From JBBREP01 sp963716525 (lineage in GTDB: Bacteria; Actinomycetota; Acidimicrobiia; IMCC26256; PALSA-610): a DNA stretch of 64,000 nt. Of the stretch, positions 33,894 through 42,288 are shown one piece after another. Made by a program: the position numbers and the translations under genes. The notes beneath the pieces are model-generated. The model ran no database searches, was not told where the DNA came from, and saw only the letters and a list, made by a program, of their open reading frames with translations. The stretch is from NCBI GenBank assembly GCA_963716525.1, contig OY970315.1, positions 3,348,001-3,412,000 on the forward strand. Reading direction: 5' to 3'. Each line of letters begins with the position of its first letter. The first letter of the stretch is position 1.

Positions 33894-35194
33894 TCGAAGC
33901 CGGCGGTCGCGCCGCGGGTGTATCGGCGACCGGCATCTGCCTCGAGCCCGACCGCACTCGGGTCCTCACCCGCTTCTTCGTGCCCGGCTGCGAGAACGTC
34001 GGTGCCGGTGCCTCGCGTGCCGCACCGGTGATCGAGCGGGTACTCGCCTTGGACGACGACGCCGTCGAGGACGCGCTCGCCGCAATCGATCGCCAATTCG
34101 CGCATCGGCCTCTCGACGAGCTGCACACCACCCTCGAACACCACGCCGATCTCGTGACATCGGGCCTGGCCGACGACATCGAACTGTCCCGAGCCCGGCG
34201 CCTGGTGCTCGGGGCCGCGTTCACGCAGGAGTACGCGCTCGAAGGTGCCGCACTGTGTAATCCGTCGGCCGTCCTCCACCCCGACCAGCCCGATGGCGAC
34301 GCCGCCCGGTTCATCCTCAGCTTGCGGTGCATCGGCGAGGGCCACCAGTCGTCGATCGGCTTCCGCTCGGGAACCGTCACCGCCGACGGGGTCGTCAGCA
34401 TCGACGCCGGCGGCGGTTCGCCTCGAGTGGGGAGCTTGTCGCCGGGCACGCACGGCAACGCGCAGTCGTCGTATCGCGTCCGGTTTGCGGCTTCGGTCGA
34501 GCTCGCGGACCGTGTGCTGTGGCCCCACGTTCATGTGGAGCGTCAAGGCATGGAGGATGCTCGCTTCGTCCGCTTTCTCGACGAGTCGGGAGCGTGCCGC
34601 TACTACGCCACGTACACGGCGTTCGACGGCACCAACGTGTCGCAGCAACTTCTCGAGACGACCGACTTCGTGTCGTTCACGTCGACGCCGATGGCCGGTG
34701 CCGCGGCTTCGGGAAAGGGCCTGGCCCTGTTTCCCCGGTTGATCGACGGCCGCTATGCCGCCCTGTCGCGAGCCGATCGCGAATCCAACGCCATCGCGTT
34801 CTCGGACGACATTCACTCGTGGCCCGACGCAGAGCCGATCCAGGCGGCCGGGCGGTCCTGGGAAGTCGTGCAGGTCGGCAACTGCGGCTCACCGATCGAG
34901 ACCGATGCCGGCTGGCTCGTGTTCACGCACGCCGTGGGGCCCATGCGGACCTACACGCTCGGCGCGATGCTCCTCGCCCTCGACGAGCCGCAGCGGGTGC
35001 TCGCGCGATCAGCGGGCCCGATCATCGGCCCCGGTGGCCAACGTCGTGACGCGTACGTGCCGAACGTCGTCTATTCGTGCGGAGCGTTCGTGCACAACGG
35101 CACCGTCGTCCTGCCGTACGGGGTCGGCGACCAGCGGATCGAGATCGCCACCGTGGCGCTCGACGGGTTGCTCCGGTCGATGCTCGCCGGCTGA
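33890..35194 (+). CDS. GH130-family beta-mannoside phosphorylase/hydrolase-like enzyme
   Basis: 434 residues, five-bladed beta-propeller family. N-terminal RTRVLTRFFVPGCENVG and RVLALDDDAVEDALAAIDRQ, central EDARFVRFLDESG (the EDPR-like strand), NGTYTAF-like CRYYATYTAFDGTNVSQQLL, and the family block GNCGSPIETDAGWLVFTHAV followed by GPMRTYTLGAMLLALDEP (residues about 330-365) are typical of GH130. Members phosphorolyse or hydrolyse beta-1,2- or beta-1,4-mannosides. Start GTG 33890 overlaps the preceding stop (GTGA). With the GT gene it suggests a made-and-recycled mannoside; whether it is a phosphorylase or hydrolase cannot be told. Confidence 0.85.
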   Translation: MIEAGGRAAGVSATGICLEPDRTRVLTRFFVPGCENVGAGASRAAPVIERVLALDDDAVEDALAAIDRQFAHRPLDELHTTLEHHADLVTSGLADDIELSRARRLVLGAAFTQEYALEGAALCNPSAVLHPDQPDGDAARFILSLRCIGEGHQSSIGFRSGTVTADGVVSIDAGGGSPRVGSLSPGTHGNAQSSYRVRFAASVELADRVLWPHVHVERQGMEDARFVRFLDESGACRYYATYTAFDGTNVSQQLLETTDFVSFTSTPMAGAAASGKGLALFPRLIDGRYAALSRADRESNAIAFSDDIHSWPDAEPIQAAGRSWEVVQVGNCGSPIETDAGWLVFTHAVGPMRTYTLGAMLLALDEPQRVLARSAGPIIGPGGQRRDAYVPNVVYSCGAFVHNGTVVLPYGVGDQRIEIATVALDGLLRSMLAG

Positions 35195-35228
35195 ACCTGT
35201 CGACGCCGGGCCGCTACCGGTGCTCGGA

Positions 35229-36995
35229 TCAGAGCGAGCAGGCGTCGGGCGCGGTCGCGAGGATGCGGAACACGTAGCCCTGGTTCACGAAGCGGCGCAC
35301 CTCGCAGAGCTCGCCGAAGAGGTCGTGGTACACGGCCGCGTAGTGGGCGAAGCGCTTCGGGTCGTCGAGGCGGTTGTACGTCTGCGAGTCCGCGATGAGG
35401 TAGTCGACGTGGTCGTGGCGGTACGTGACCGCCGAGTGCAGCGCGATCGACCCGGTCATGCGCACGTGGTACTTGGCCGGGTCGACCCACGGGCCGTAGG
35501 GCTCGACGACGACGGTGGCGCCGGCCGGCAGCGTCTTGGAGATGTAGTCGGACACGGGGATACGCGGGTCCTTGCCGAGCGCCGCGGCCTCACGGCTCGT
35601 GATCGACAATGGCAGGAGGATGGCGCCGGTGACGAGGAACACCGCGACGCGCCGGGCCGACCGGTCGTCGGTGGCCGCGGCGAGCAGCCCGTCGGCGCCG
35701 ACGCCGGCCAGCACTGCGAGCGGGCCGACGATCATCACGATGTTGCGCTCGAAGTGAACCATCTGCGTGCCCATGTACAGGAAGTAGGGGACGATGGCGG
35801 TGAGCAGCACGAGTCCGGCCCGCGGCCGCCAGCGCAGCAGCATCAACAGGCCGATCGCCGCGAGTCCGAGCGTGATCCAGCCGTAGCCGCGGCCGAGGCT
35901 GTCGAGGTAGAAGCGCATCGACTGGCCGTCGTAGCCGGGGTGGTCGGTGGCGTAGTGGTGCTGCTCGAACTGCATCGCCTTCCACACCCGGCCCGGCTCG
36001 AGCAGCACGTACGGCGTGGTGAGCAGGAACGCGCCGACCGCGGCGACGATGGAGTAGAGGTAGCGGTGACGGCGCAGCACGGTGCGCCAGTCGGCTGCCA
36101 CGTGCGCGACGAGCAACGGTACGAGCGCGGCTGCCCCCGTGTACTTCGAGCCCGCGGCGAAGCCGACCATGAGGCCGCCGACGACGTAGACCCACCGCGT
36201 CTGCTTCTGCAGGAGCTTCAGCGCGGTGGCGACGGCGAGCATGTAGAAGCACGCGGCGTAGATGTCCGGCGCGATGAACCGGGAGTAGCGGACCGCGAGC
36301 GGCGCGACCCCGACCACGAGCAACGCGAGCGCCATCGCGCGCCGCTGGGCCACCGTGTTCCAGGTGGCGCGGGCCACCGCGAGGCACAAGACCACGCCCA
36401 GCGCGACCGAGATGCCGCGCGCGCCGACGAACAGCACCGGCTGCGTGGTGCGCGCGATGCCGTCCCCACTCACGATCGACGGATCGAGCACCTGCAGCGG
36501 CGCGACCTTGGCGACCATGCCGAACGCGCCCGCGACCTTGAGCCATCCGGCGACGGCGTAGGGCATCAAGGACGGGTAGTTGAAGAACCGGGGGTTCATC
36601 GTGCCGTGGACGGCCATTGCCCGCGAGAAGTAGAAGTTCGTGGGCTCGTCGGGGTGCAGCATGTACGGCAGCCCGAACCCGATCGCCCACACCCGCAGCG
36701 CCGCGGCGACGACGGTGCCGCCGAGCACCAGCGTCCAGCGGCGTTGCTTGCGGACGCGCCCGCGGCGGCGGGCCCGCCGAGGGTGGAGGCGCGGGCGCAG
36801 ATGCGGGCGGAGGCGCGGGCCCAAGCGCCGGCGGGGCGCATCCGGGAGGACGGCGATGTCGTCGCCGGGCTGGGCGCCGGGTTGGGTTTCGGGGTCGGCG
36901 AGCGGTGGCGCGAGGGGGTCGTCGACCCACAGGACGTCGTCGGGCGCGGGCGCGCCCCGCGGTGGCGCGAGCGTCGGCACGCTCACCGCGCCCAC
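35229..36995 (-). CDS. GT39/ArnT-like polytopic glycosyltransferase
   Basis: 588 residues. An N-terminal 85-residue cytoplasmic tail rich in Pro and Arg is followed by about ten or more membrane helices. The luminal acidic motif YMLHPDEPTNFYFSRAMAVH just after the first helix is typical of GT39/ArnT enzymes that use polyprenyl-phosphate sugars. NPRFFNYPSLMPYAVAGWLK and SRFIAPDIYAACFYMLAVAT follow. The C-terminal extracytoplasmic domain contains AGATVVVEPYGPWVDPAKYH. Start GTG 36995 has no clear ribosome site. Acceptor unknown: lipid, protein or cell-wall glycan. Confidence 0.8.
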   Translation of the reverse strand: MGAVSVPTLAPPRGAPAPDDVLWVDDPLAPPLADPETQPGAQPGDDIAVLPDAPRRRLGPRLRPHLRPRLHPRRARRRGRVRKQRRWTLVLGGTVVAAALRVWAIGFGLPYMLHPDEPTNFYFSRAMAVHGTMNPRFFNYPSLMPYAVAGWLKVAGAFGMVAKVAPLQVLDPSIVSGDGIARTTQPVLFVGARGISVALGVVLCLAVARATWNTVAQRRAMALALLVVGVAPLAVRYSRFIAPDIYAACFYMLAVATALKLLQKQTRWVYVVGGLMVGFAAGSKYTGAAALVPLLVAHVAADWRTVLRRHRYLYSIVAAVGAFLLTTPYVLLEPGRVWKAMQFEQHHYATDHPGYDGQSMRFYLDSLGRGYGWITLGLAAIGLLMLLRWRPRAGLVLLTAIVPYFLYMGTQMVHFERNIVMIVGPLAVLAGVGADGLLAAATDDRSARRVAVFLVTGAILLPLSITSREAAALGKDPRIPVSDYISKTLPAGATVVVEPYGPWVDPAKYHVRMTGSIALHSAVTYRHDHVDYLIADSQTYNRLDDPKRFAHYAAVYHDLFGELCEVRRFVNQGYVFRILATAPDACSL

Positions 36996-37364
36996 CCTGG
37001 CGTGCGCGCAGACATCGCTCCCACGGACATCCTCCGAGCCGGACCGGCAGTGGTTCGGGGCAGGACGCTACCGAGGGAATTGCGCTCTAACGTGGATACT
37101 GACGGCTGGAGCGCTTTCTGAGTGGTGCCGTTGCTGCTGAGCTCCTTGTTGTTTTTGTTGTTCTTGTTGCGCGTGTTGCTTGTGTTGCTTGTGTTGTAGG
37201 TGGGGTGCAGCGGGCAGTCAGGGACGTGGTGAGGCTGTCGTGTCCGTGGAGCTCCATCTCGGCATCTGCTTTCCCTCCGTCCGCGCCGTCATCGTGCACA
37301 ACCGTCACAACCGGCTGCTGGCGTCCACCTGAACAACGGTGGTCACCCACCTGAACAGTGCGAA
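36996..37364. other. Gene-free region: CAA/TTG-rich tract and possible mobile-element remnant
   Basis: No convincing gene. 37140-37199 is a T/G-only-looking tract built from GTTGTT and TTGCTTGTG units; on the minus strand it is a CAA-rich, unstructured stretch about 145-200 bases upstream of the GT39 start. At 37328-37358, CCACCTGAACA occurs twice 21 bases apart around GGTGGTCACC, which resembles the repeated ends of IS21-type elements, but no transposase is present. Confidence 0.35.
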
Positions 37365-37836
37365 TCAGACGGAAGCCCCGATTCCGTCAGCTCGGGTACC
37401 CGGGGCCGCAACGACGGCGTCGGGCAAGGCGTCGAGCCCGTGCACGAGCAGGTCCGTGATCGCGTCCGCGGCCCCGTGGGCGGCGGCGAAGTAGCGGCGC
37501 AGGCGCCGCCCCGACCACAGGTGCGGTGCCCGGGCCACGGGCCGCAGGAGCAGTTCGGTATCGCGGTCGGACCACGGGCCGATCTCCACCTGGACCGCGA
37601 CGATGCGCCGGCCGCGGGGCGTGCTCAGCCTCGCACCGGTGGACCACGGCGCCGCGCTGGTCGATCACGATCCGGCGGAACGGGCCGTCGAGCACGAGGG
37701 AGCCGGTCGGGCCGTCGCAGAGCACGCTGCTCGCGCCGAAGAGCGCCGGGTTCGCGATCGCGTGCCCGACGTGGGTGAAGGGCCGCCCGATGCGTCGCTG
37801 GAGCACGAAGGTGGCCGGTTCGAGGACGATCGTCAT
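37365..37836 (-). CDS. Conserved hypothetical protein, frameshifted
   Basis: About 157 residues from ATG 37836 (AGGAG seven bases upstream). The N-terminal half FVLQRRIGRPFTHVGHAIAN, GPTGSLVLDGPFRRIVIDQR reads in one frame; after about 37645 the continuation RLSTPRGRRIVAVQVEIGPW and SDRDTELLLRPVARAPHLWS is one frame away and ends at 37365. The pattern of beta strands and the RPVARAPHLW segment look conserved, but I cannot name the family. Soluble, with no signal peptide. Confidence 0.6.
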
Positions 37837-38190
37837 GGTGTCGCTCCTGTCGTCGTCGGTCGTCGCGAGTGTCCCCCGTGGATGTTGCGACGTCGCGACT
37901 TCCCTGCAAACGGCGCGGGAACGGCGGATGAGCACGCGACCACGCGTGGACAGAGGGGTTTCGGGCCCGCACGAGACAGCGCCCCCGGGGCGGGCGGGGG
38001 CGCTGCCATCACGGTCGGGCCAGAGGAGAAGCCACGTTGCTCCGCCATTCGCGGGCCGGGCCGGACGCAGGGGGTGCGCTGTACGACCCGGCCCCGAACG
38101 GGCGGGAGACATCATTGTCGGCGCGCCCGAGCCCCGATGCGAGCAACGGCCGGACAACTCCGACGGTCCTCGAGATCCCGTCCGGGAGAG

Positions 38191-38344
38191 CCCCACGGAG
38201 ACGGCCCCACGGAGACGGCCCCACGGAGACGGCCCCACGGAGACGGCCCCACGGAGACGGCCCCACGGAGACGGCCCCACGGAGACGGCCCCACGGAGAC
38301 GGCCCCACAAAGACGGCCCCACAAAGACGGCCCCACAAAGACGG
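38191..38344 (+). repeat. 14-bp minisatellite, 11 copies in two variants
   Basis: Eight perfect copies of CCCCACGGAGACGG (38191-38302) followed by three perfect copies of CCCCACAAAGACGG (38303-38344). The unit is not a multiple of three, so it is not coding. The minus strand carries a GGGG run every 14 bases. Confidence 0.95.
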
Positions 38345-38500
38345 CGTCGGCCGGACCGTACGGATTGGTGGGGGAAGCCGCACGGCCCGGCCGGCCTGCG
38401 CGGGATGTTCCCGGGGCCCGGAACGGCCAAACATCGGTCGCGTGGGCGAACAGCACGCAAAATCTCGCGGTGCTCCCTGGTGCGGATGTGGTGGCTTCCG

Positions 38501-38506
38501 TACTCT
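38501..38506 (+). promoter_or_regulatory. -10 box, leaderless small membrane protein gene
   Basis: TACTCT ends six bases before ATG 38513, consistent with a leaderless transcript. Confidence 0.45.
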
Positions 38507-38512
38507 GACGCC

Positions 38513-38692
38513 ATGTTCGCCCTGCGTGGGCGCAGGCCCCGGATGCGCCTCGATCTCGTGCTCATCGTGGTGATCGCGTGTGCCCTGGTCGTGGGGGTTT
38601 CCGGGCTGTCGGGCGAGCCTGTGGGCGCAGTACGTCTGGTGGTGCTGGCGTTCGCGACGGCGCTGCTCTTCGACCGGTTCCACACGCACTGA
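38513..38692 (+). CDS. Small two-helix membrane protein
   Basis: 59 residues: basic N terminus (MFALRGRRPRMRLD), hydrophobic helix LVLIVVIACALVVGVSGLSG, short loop, second helix AVRLVVLAFATALLFDRF. Probably an integral membrane protein with both ends in the cytoplasm by the positive-inside rule. No family recognised. A leaderless start is supported by TACTCT at the right distance. It converges on the glycosidase-like gene (20-bp gap). Confidence 0.6.
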   Translation: MFALRGRRPRMRLDLVLIVVIACALVVGVSGLSGEPVGAVRLVVLAFATALLFDRFHTH

Positions 38693-38712
38693 CGGGCGCC
38701 GGGCCCCGGGCG

Positions 38713-40248
38713 TCAGCCGATGATCGTCACGGAGTACGGCACGAGCGTCACGGTCGGCGCGCGCGTGGCCGTGTCGCTGATGTTGGGCGCGTTCGGGCCG
38801 GTGCCGGCACCGTTGAGCACCGTCGAGACGTCCGTGCTCACCGTGTGCACGGGTGCGGGCATCGGGATGCCGGCCGGCAGCCGGATCTCCCGCGGTTGGT
38901 TCGAGAGGTTCACCGCGACGATGCGGATGCGGTCGCCTCGTACGGCGACCTCGAGCACGTTCTCGGGGTCGTCGACCGGCAGCGCGCCCGCGGCGGTGGC
39001 GTTCTTGAAGGCCCCGAAGATCGGTCCGAGCGCCTGCCCGTCGGCGGAGAAGCCGAAGCGCACCGTGTTGCGGTCGCCGTTGTAGATCGCGGCGGTCGCG
39101 CCGCCCGAGAGCACGTCGTGATGCACGGAGAAGGCGACGCGATTGTCGGCGGCCGACGCGAGCGCGAACCACGCCACCGACAGACCGTGCGCCCAGTTCT
39201 CGCGCAGGTCACCGCGGTAGCCCTGGTACGGGGACGCATTGATGTTCCATTCGGTGAACCACGCCTCGACGCCGGCCGGCAGTTGCGAGAGGTCGCGCTG
39301 TACGACGTTCTTCCAGCGATCCGGTCCGGCGTGCAACGCGGGTTGCACCGACTCCGGCGTGCCGGGGATCACTCCGGGCGGCAGGTTCCAGTAGGTATGG
39401 AACACCACCGCGTCCTCACCGTGGACGGAGGCGAGCATGCGCTTGTTCCAGCCCCGGACGCGGACCGGAAGGCGCGGCGTCGCCGGGTTCGAGTCGTCCC
39501 ACGCCACGACGGCCACGCGCACGTCGGGGAACTCTTGATGCAGCCTCGCAATCCAGGTGTTCATCGCCACGGCGTACTCGGCGCCGGTGGGGAACTGCTG
39601 CGTGTAGGTGGCGAACGACGGGTCGTACAGCTCGTTGCCGAGCTCCAGGTAGCGCACCGGCATGCCGAGGGATGCGGCTTCGTGCAGCATCGCGATCTGG
39701 TCGTCGAGCGTGGACGTGACCACGTCGAGATCGAAGACCGGCGTGGCGCCGGTCGTCCGCATCACGTTGGCCTCGTCGGCCAGCGTGAGGCCCTGGCGCG
39801 TCGCCATGTTGTTGCGGAACGACTGTGGCAGGTCGGGACGGTCGATGAACTGCCCGGTGCGCCAGTCGATCCACATCGAGCTCGTGCCCCCGATGCGCAG
39901 CACGCCGGGGGACAGCTGGGCGAGGCGGGCTAGGAACGCGGGATCTCGCCACGTCGCGGCGTTGCGGCCGACGATGACGTCCTCGAGGTTGAAGCCGAAG
40001 AACGGCGTGACGATGTCGTGGGTGTCGGCCGGCATGCCCGTGGGCGTGGTGGTGGGGGGCGTCACGGTGGTGCTCGTGGACGTGGCCGCGGGACGTGTCG
40101 TCGTGGCCGCGACGTGGACCCGGTCGCTGGAACACGAGGCGACCACGCCGAGCACGAGCACCCCGGCGACGCCGAGGGCACCGGCGCGCGCGCGGCGGGC
40201 TGCAGACCATTGCGTGCTTCCGGGCACGGCGCGTCGCTCGAATCGCAC
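38713..40248 (-). CDS. Lipid-anchored TIM-barrel glycoside-hydrolase-like protein
   Basis: 511 residues. Signal peptide AGALGVAGVLVLGVVASC with lipobox, then a Thr/Pro linker (AATTTRPAATSTSTTVTPPT). The mature domain reads like a clan GH-A barrel: GFNLEDVIVGRNAATWRDPA, LSPGVLRIGGTSSMWIDWR, acid/base Asn-Glu in RYLELGNELYDPSF and a second Glu in VEAWFTEWNINAS, then a beta-sandwich C terminus (RIRIVAVNLSNQPREIRLPA). The pattern is close to GH79/GH51-type enzymes; substrate not assignable. Start GTG 40248 is eight bases after TACCGT (minus 40262-40257). Confidence 0.75.
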   Translation of the reverse strand: MRFERRAVPGSTQWSAARRARAGALGVAGVLVLGVVASCSSDRVHVAATTTRPAATSTSTTVTPPTTTPTGMPADTHDIVTPFFGFNLEDVIVGRNAATWRDPAFLARLAQLSPGVLRIGGTSSMWIDWRTGQFIDRPDLPQSFRNNMATRQGLTLADEANVMRTTGATPVFDLDVVTSTLDDQIAMLHEAASLGMPVRYLELGNELYDPSFATYTQQFPTGAEYAVAMNTWIARLHQEFPDVRVAVVAWDDSNPATPRLPVRVRGWNKRMLASVHGEDAVVFHTYWNLPPGVIPGTPESVQPALHAGPDRWKNVVQRDLSQLPAGVEAWFTEWNINASPYQGYRGDLRENWAHGLSVAWFALASAADNRVAFSVHHDVLSGGATAAIYNGDRNTVRFGFSADGQALGPIFGAFKNATAAGALPVDDPENVLEVAVRGDRIRIVAVNLSNQPREIRLPAGIPMPAPVHTVSTDVSTVLNGAGTGPNAPNISDTATRAPTVTLVPYSVTIIG

Positions 40249-40435
40249 GACGGCCCACGGTACCGGCCGCCGGCGCCGGTTTCGCGCCGCGTGCCGGTGG
40301 TCGAGCGCCGGTGGTCGAGCGGTGATCCGTCCGAGCGGGCGCGGCGAACAGACTGCGGCGGACCGCATCCTCGCCTTCGCGGGCCGCACCGTGTGAGCGG
40401 TGCCGGACGCGCGGGTCATGCCGTCATGCGCGCGT

Positions 40436-41624
40436 TCAGTGCTGGAGTGCCCGGCGCAGCGGCGTGGCGAGGTCGCCGCGCCGCGCGACGTCGATGCCGT
40501 CGAGCTCGAGCCACGCCGCGAGGGCGCGCAGCTCGAGCGCGAGCGCTTCGGCCACATCGGCCGCGTCGGCGTGCGCCTCGGTGAACGCGCCGGGCACCCG
40601 CAGCACGCCGGCCGGACGGTCCGCCTTGAGGTCGACGCGTGCGGCGATGCGGTCACCGAGAAGGAACGGCAACACGTAGTAGCCGTGCACCCGTTTCGCG
40701 GCCGGCGTATAGATCTCGATCCGGTAGCGGAAGTCGTAGAGCCGTTCGTTGCGCTGGCGTTCCCACACGACGGGATCGAACGGTGAGAGCAACGACGCGG
40801 CCGCGATGCGCCGCGGGAGGCGGGCGTCACGGTGCCGGTACGCGAGCGGTCGCCAGCCCTCGACCTCGACCGGCACCAGCACGCCGTCGTCGACCAGCGC
40901 GCGCGAACGCGGCGCGCGACTCGGTGGGCCGGAGGTTGAAGTAGTAGCAGAGGTCGCTCGCGGTGGCGACGCCGAGCGCCCGCGCGCTGCGTTCGAGGAG
41001 GATCGTGCGCGCTGCGAGCTCCGGAACCGGTGGCTGGGCGAGGATGTCGGCCGGGATCACCTGCTCGGGGAGCACGTATTCACGCTCGAAGTTGGCCCGC
41101 CGGCGGGCCGTCAGCTTGCCCGCCACGAAGAGCTGCTCGAGCACGAACTTGGCGTCGCTCCAGTCCCACCAGGGCTGGGCGGGACGCTCACGCTCCCAGT
41201 CGCTCGCGGTGACCGCGCCGCGCGCCTTGGCTGCCTCGTACACCTCGTCGACGAAACCCGGCCGGCGCTCCTCGAGCTCGAGCATGTAGCTGCGCCCGTG
41301 ACCGGTGCGCGGGTGCGCCATCCGCCACTGGAAGAGCGGCCAGTCGGTGACGGGCACGTACGACGCCATGTGCGCCCAATACTCGAACAGCTCGCCGCGC
41401 CGCACCATCTCGTCGAGCACGCCCCGCGGGTAGGGACCGAGACGGGCCCACAGCGGCATCTCGTGGGCGCGGGCGAGCACGTTCACCGAATCGATCTGGA
41501 CCACCTTCAGATCGGCGACGGCCCGCCGCACGTGGCCACGATTCGCGGCCACGGGACGCGGGCGCGCGAAGCCGTGTGCCGCGAGCGCGATCCGCCGCGC
41601 CTCGGAGATCGAGAGGCTGTCCAA
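40436..41624 (-). CDS. YcaQ-like winged-helix DNA glycosylase, frameshifted
   Basis: About 396 residues of the HTH_42/YcaQ (AlkX/AlkZ-like) family, which unhooks interstrand crosslinks. Winged helices from SLSISEARRIALAAHGFARP; the catalytic QxD motif is in DLKVVQIDSVNVLARAHEMP; GELFEYWAHMASYVPVTDWP and DRIAARVDLKADRPAGVLRV are conserved. The last about 150 residues lie in another frame; the shift near 40905 is in TTCGCGCGCGCTGG, where losing one CG from a CG repeat explains it (FARALVDDGVLVP). The start TTG 41624 follows TACATT by nine bases; an alternative start is possible. Confidence 0.82.
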
Positions 41625-41647
41625 GGAAGCGGGAATGTAGCGGCGGC

Positions 41648-41692
41648 GTGGCGTTCAGGGCTGTGGCGTTCAGGGCTGGGGCGTTCAGGGCT
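41648..41692 (-). repeat. 15-bp repeat, 3 copies, giving three in-frame stops
   Basis: GTGGCGTTCAGGGCT twice and GGGGCGTTCAGGGCT once (41648-41662, 41663-41677, 41678-41692). On the minus strand each copy carries TGA in the frame of the upstream gene, so that gene ends in three tandem in-frame stop codons 15 bases apart. Confidence 0.85.
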
Positions 41693-42266
41693 GGGGCTCG
41701 TCGGCGCGCGCCCGGCCGAGCGCGAGCAGCACGTCCTCGTGGAGCTGGTTCCAGACCGTGTGGTACGAGTCGAGCCGTGGCGACGTGAACCAGTCGGCTG
41801 CACCTTCGTCGATCACCTGGCGCAGGGCGAAGCGCAGGCGGCGCTCGTGCCCGGCGAAGCGTTCCACGTGGCGGCCGATGCGGCGCACGGCCGGCACGGT
41901 GCGCTCGTGCAGCCGTTCGAGACGGGTCGTCACGTCCCAGTCGTAGCGCGCATCGCGATGGTCGTTCGGTGCGCCCGAGGGCATCACCTGCCATGCCGAA
42001 CAGACCGAGAGCAGCTCACGGTTGAGTGCCCCGAACGCGCCGTGGAAACGCACGAGCGTCGGGTAGCCGGGATCGTCGTGCGCCACGAGCGCCCAGCGCG
42101 CGTGCACCGTGCGGCCGGCGTCGGTGAGCACGAGACGGCCGCTGCGGCTGCGCACGAGCTCGAGTGTCACGAGGCGCGTGTGCGCCCCCAAGGCGCGCTC
42201 GTCGAGCAGGCCGCGGAGGCGCAACTCGTGCAGCAGCGACCACTCCGACGCCGTCAGGTCGTCCAC
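41685..42266 (-). CDS. Winged-helix protein of unknown function
   Basis: 193 residues. The N terminus (TASEWSLLHELRLRGLLDER, LVTLELVRSRSGRLVLTDAG) is a MarR-like winged helix; the C-terminal 120 residues are helical (WDVTTRLERLHERTVPAVRR, ERRLRFALRQVIDEGAADWF) and may bind a ligand or partner. No named family recognised. GTG 42266 is six bases after TACCGT (minus 42278-42273) in a promoter shared with the CoxD-like gene, so it may regulate that divergent operon; that is inference. Confidence 0.65.
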   Translation of the reverse strand: MDDLTASEWSLLHELRLRGLLDERALGAHTRLVTLELVRSRSGRLVLTDAGRTVHARWALVAHDDPGYPTLVRFHGAFGALNRELLSVCSAWQVMPSGAPNDHRDARYDWDVTTRLERLHERTVPAVRRIGRHVERFAGHERRLRFALRQVIDEGAADWFTSPRLDSYHTVWNQLHEDVLLALGRARADEPQP

Positions 42267-42272
42267 GCGCGC

Positions 42273-42282
42273 ACGGTAGCGT
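42273..42282. promoter_or_regulatory. Back-to-back -10 boxes sharing TA (winged-helix gene / coxD-like)
   Basis: ACGGTAGCGT contains TACCGT on the minus strand (42278-42273) and TAGCGT on the plus strand (42277-42282), sharing the central TA. Each ends six bases before its start codon (GTG 42266 and ATG 42289); the starts are 22 bases apart. Confidence 0.6.
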
Positions 42283-42288
42283 GGAGTG

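Larger units (their letters stand above)
37837..38512. other. 676-bp gene-free region carrying a 14-bp minisatellite
   Basis: Open frames here come from GC bias and from the 14-bp repeat at 38191-38344, which has no stop codon in most frames; none has a credible start or protein-like composition. The region lies between the divergent hypothetical gene (ending its start at 37836) and the small membrane protein gene; a -10 box for the latter is at 38501-38506. Confidence 0.6.

Noticed and set aside
38191..38344. 14-bp repeat array as a CRISPR
   Set aside because: Units abut with no spacers, are too short, and no cas genes are nearby; it is a minisatellite.
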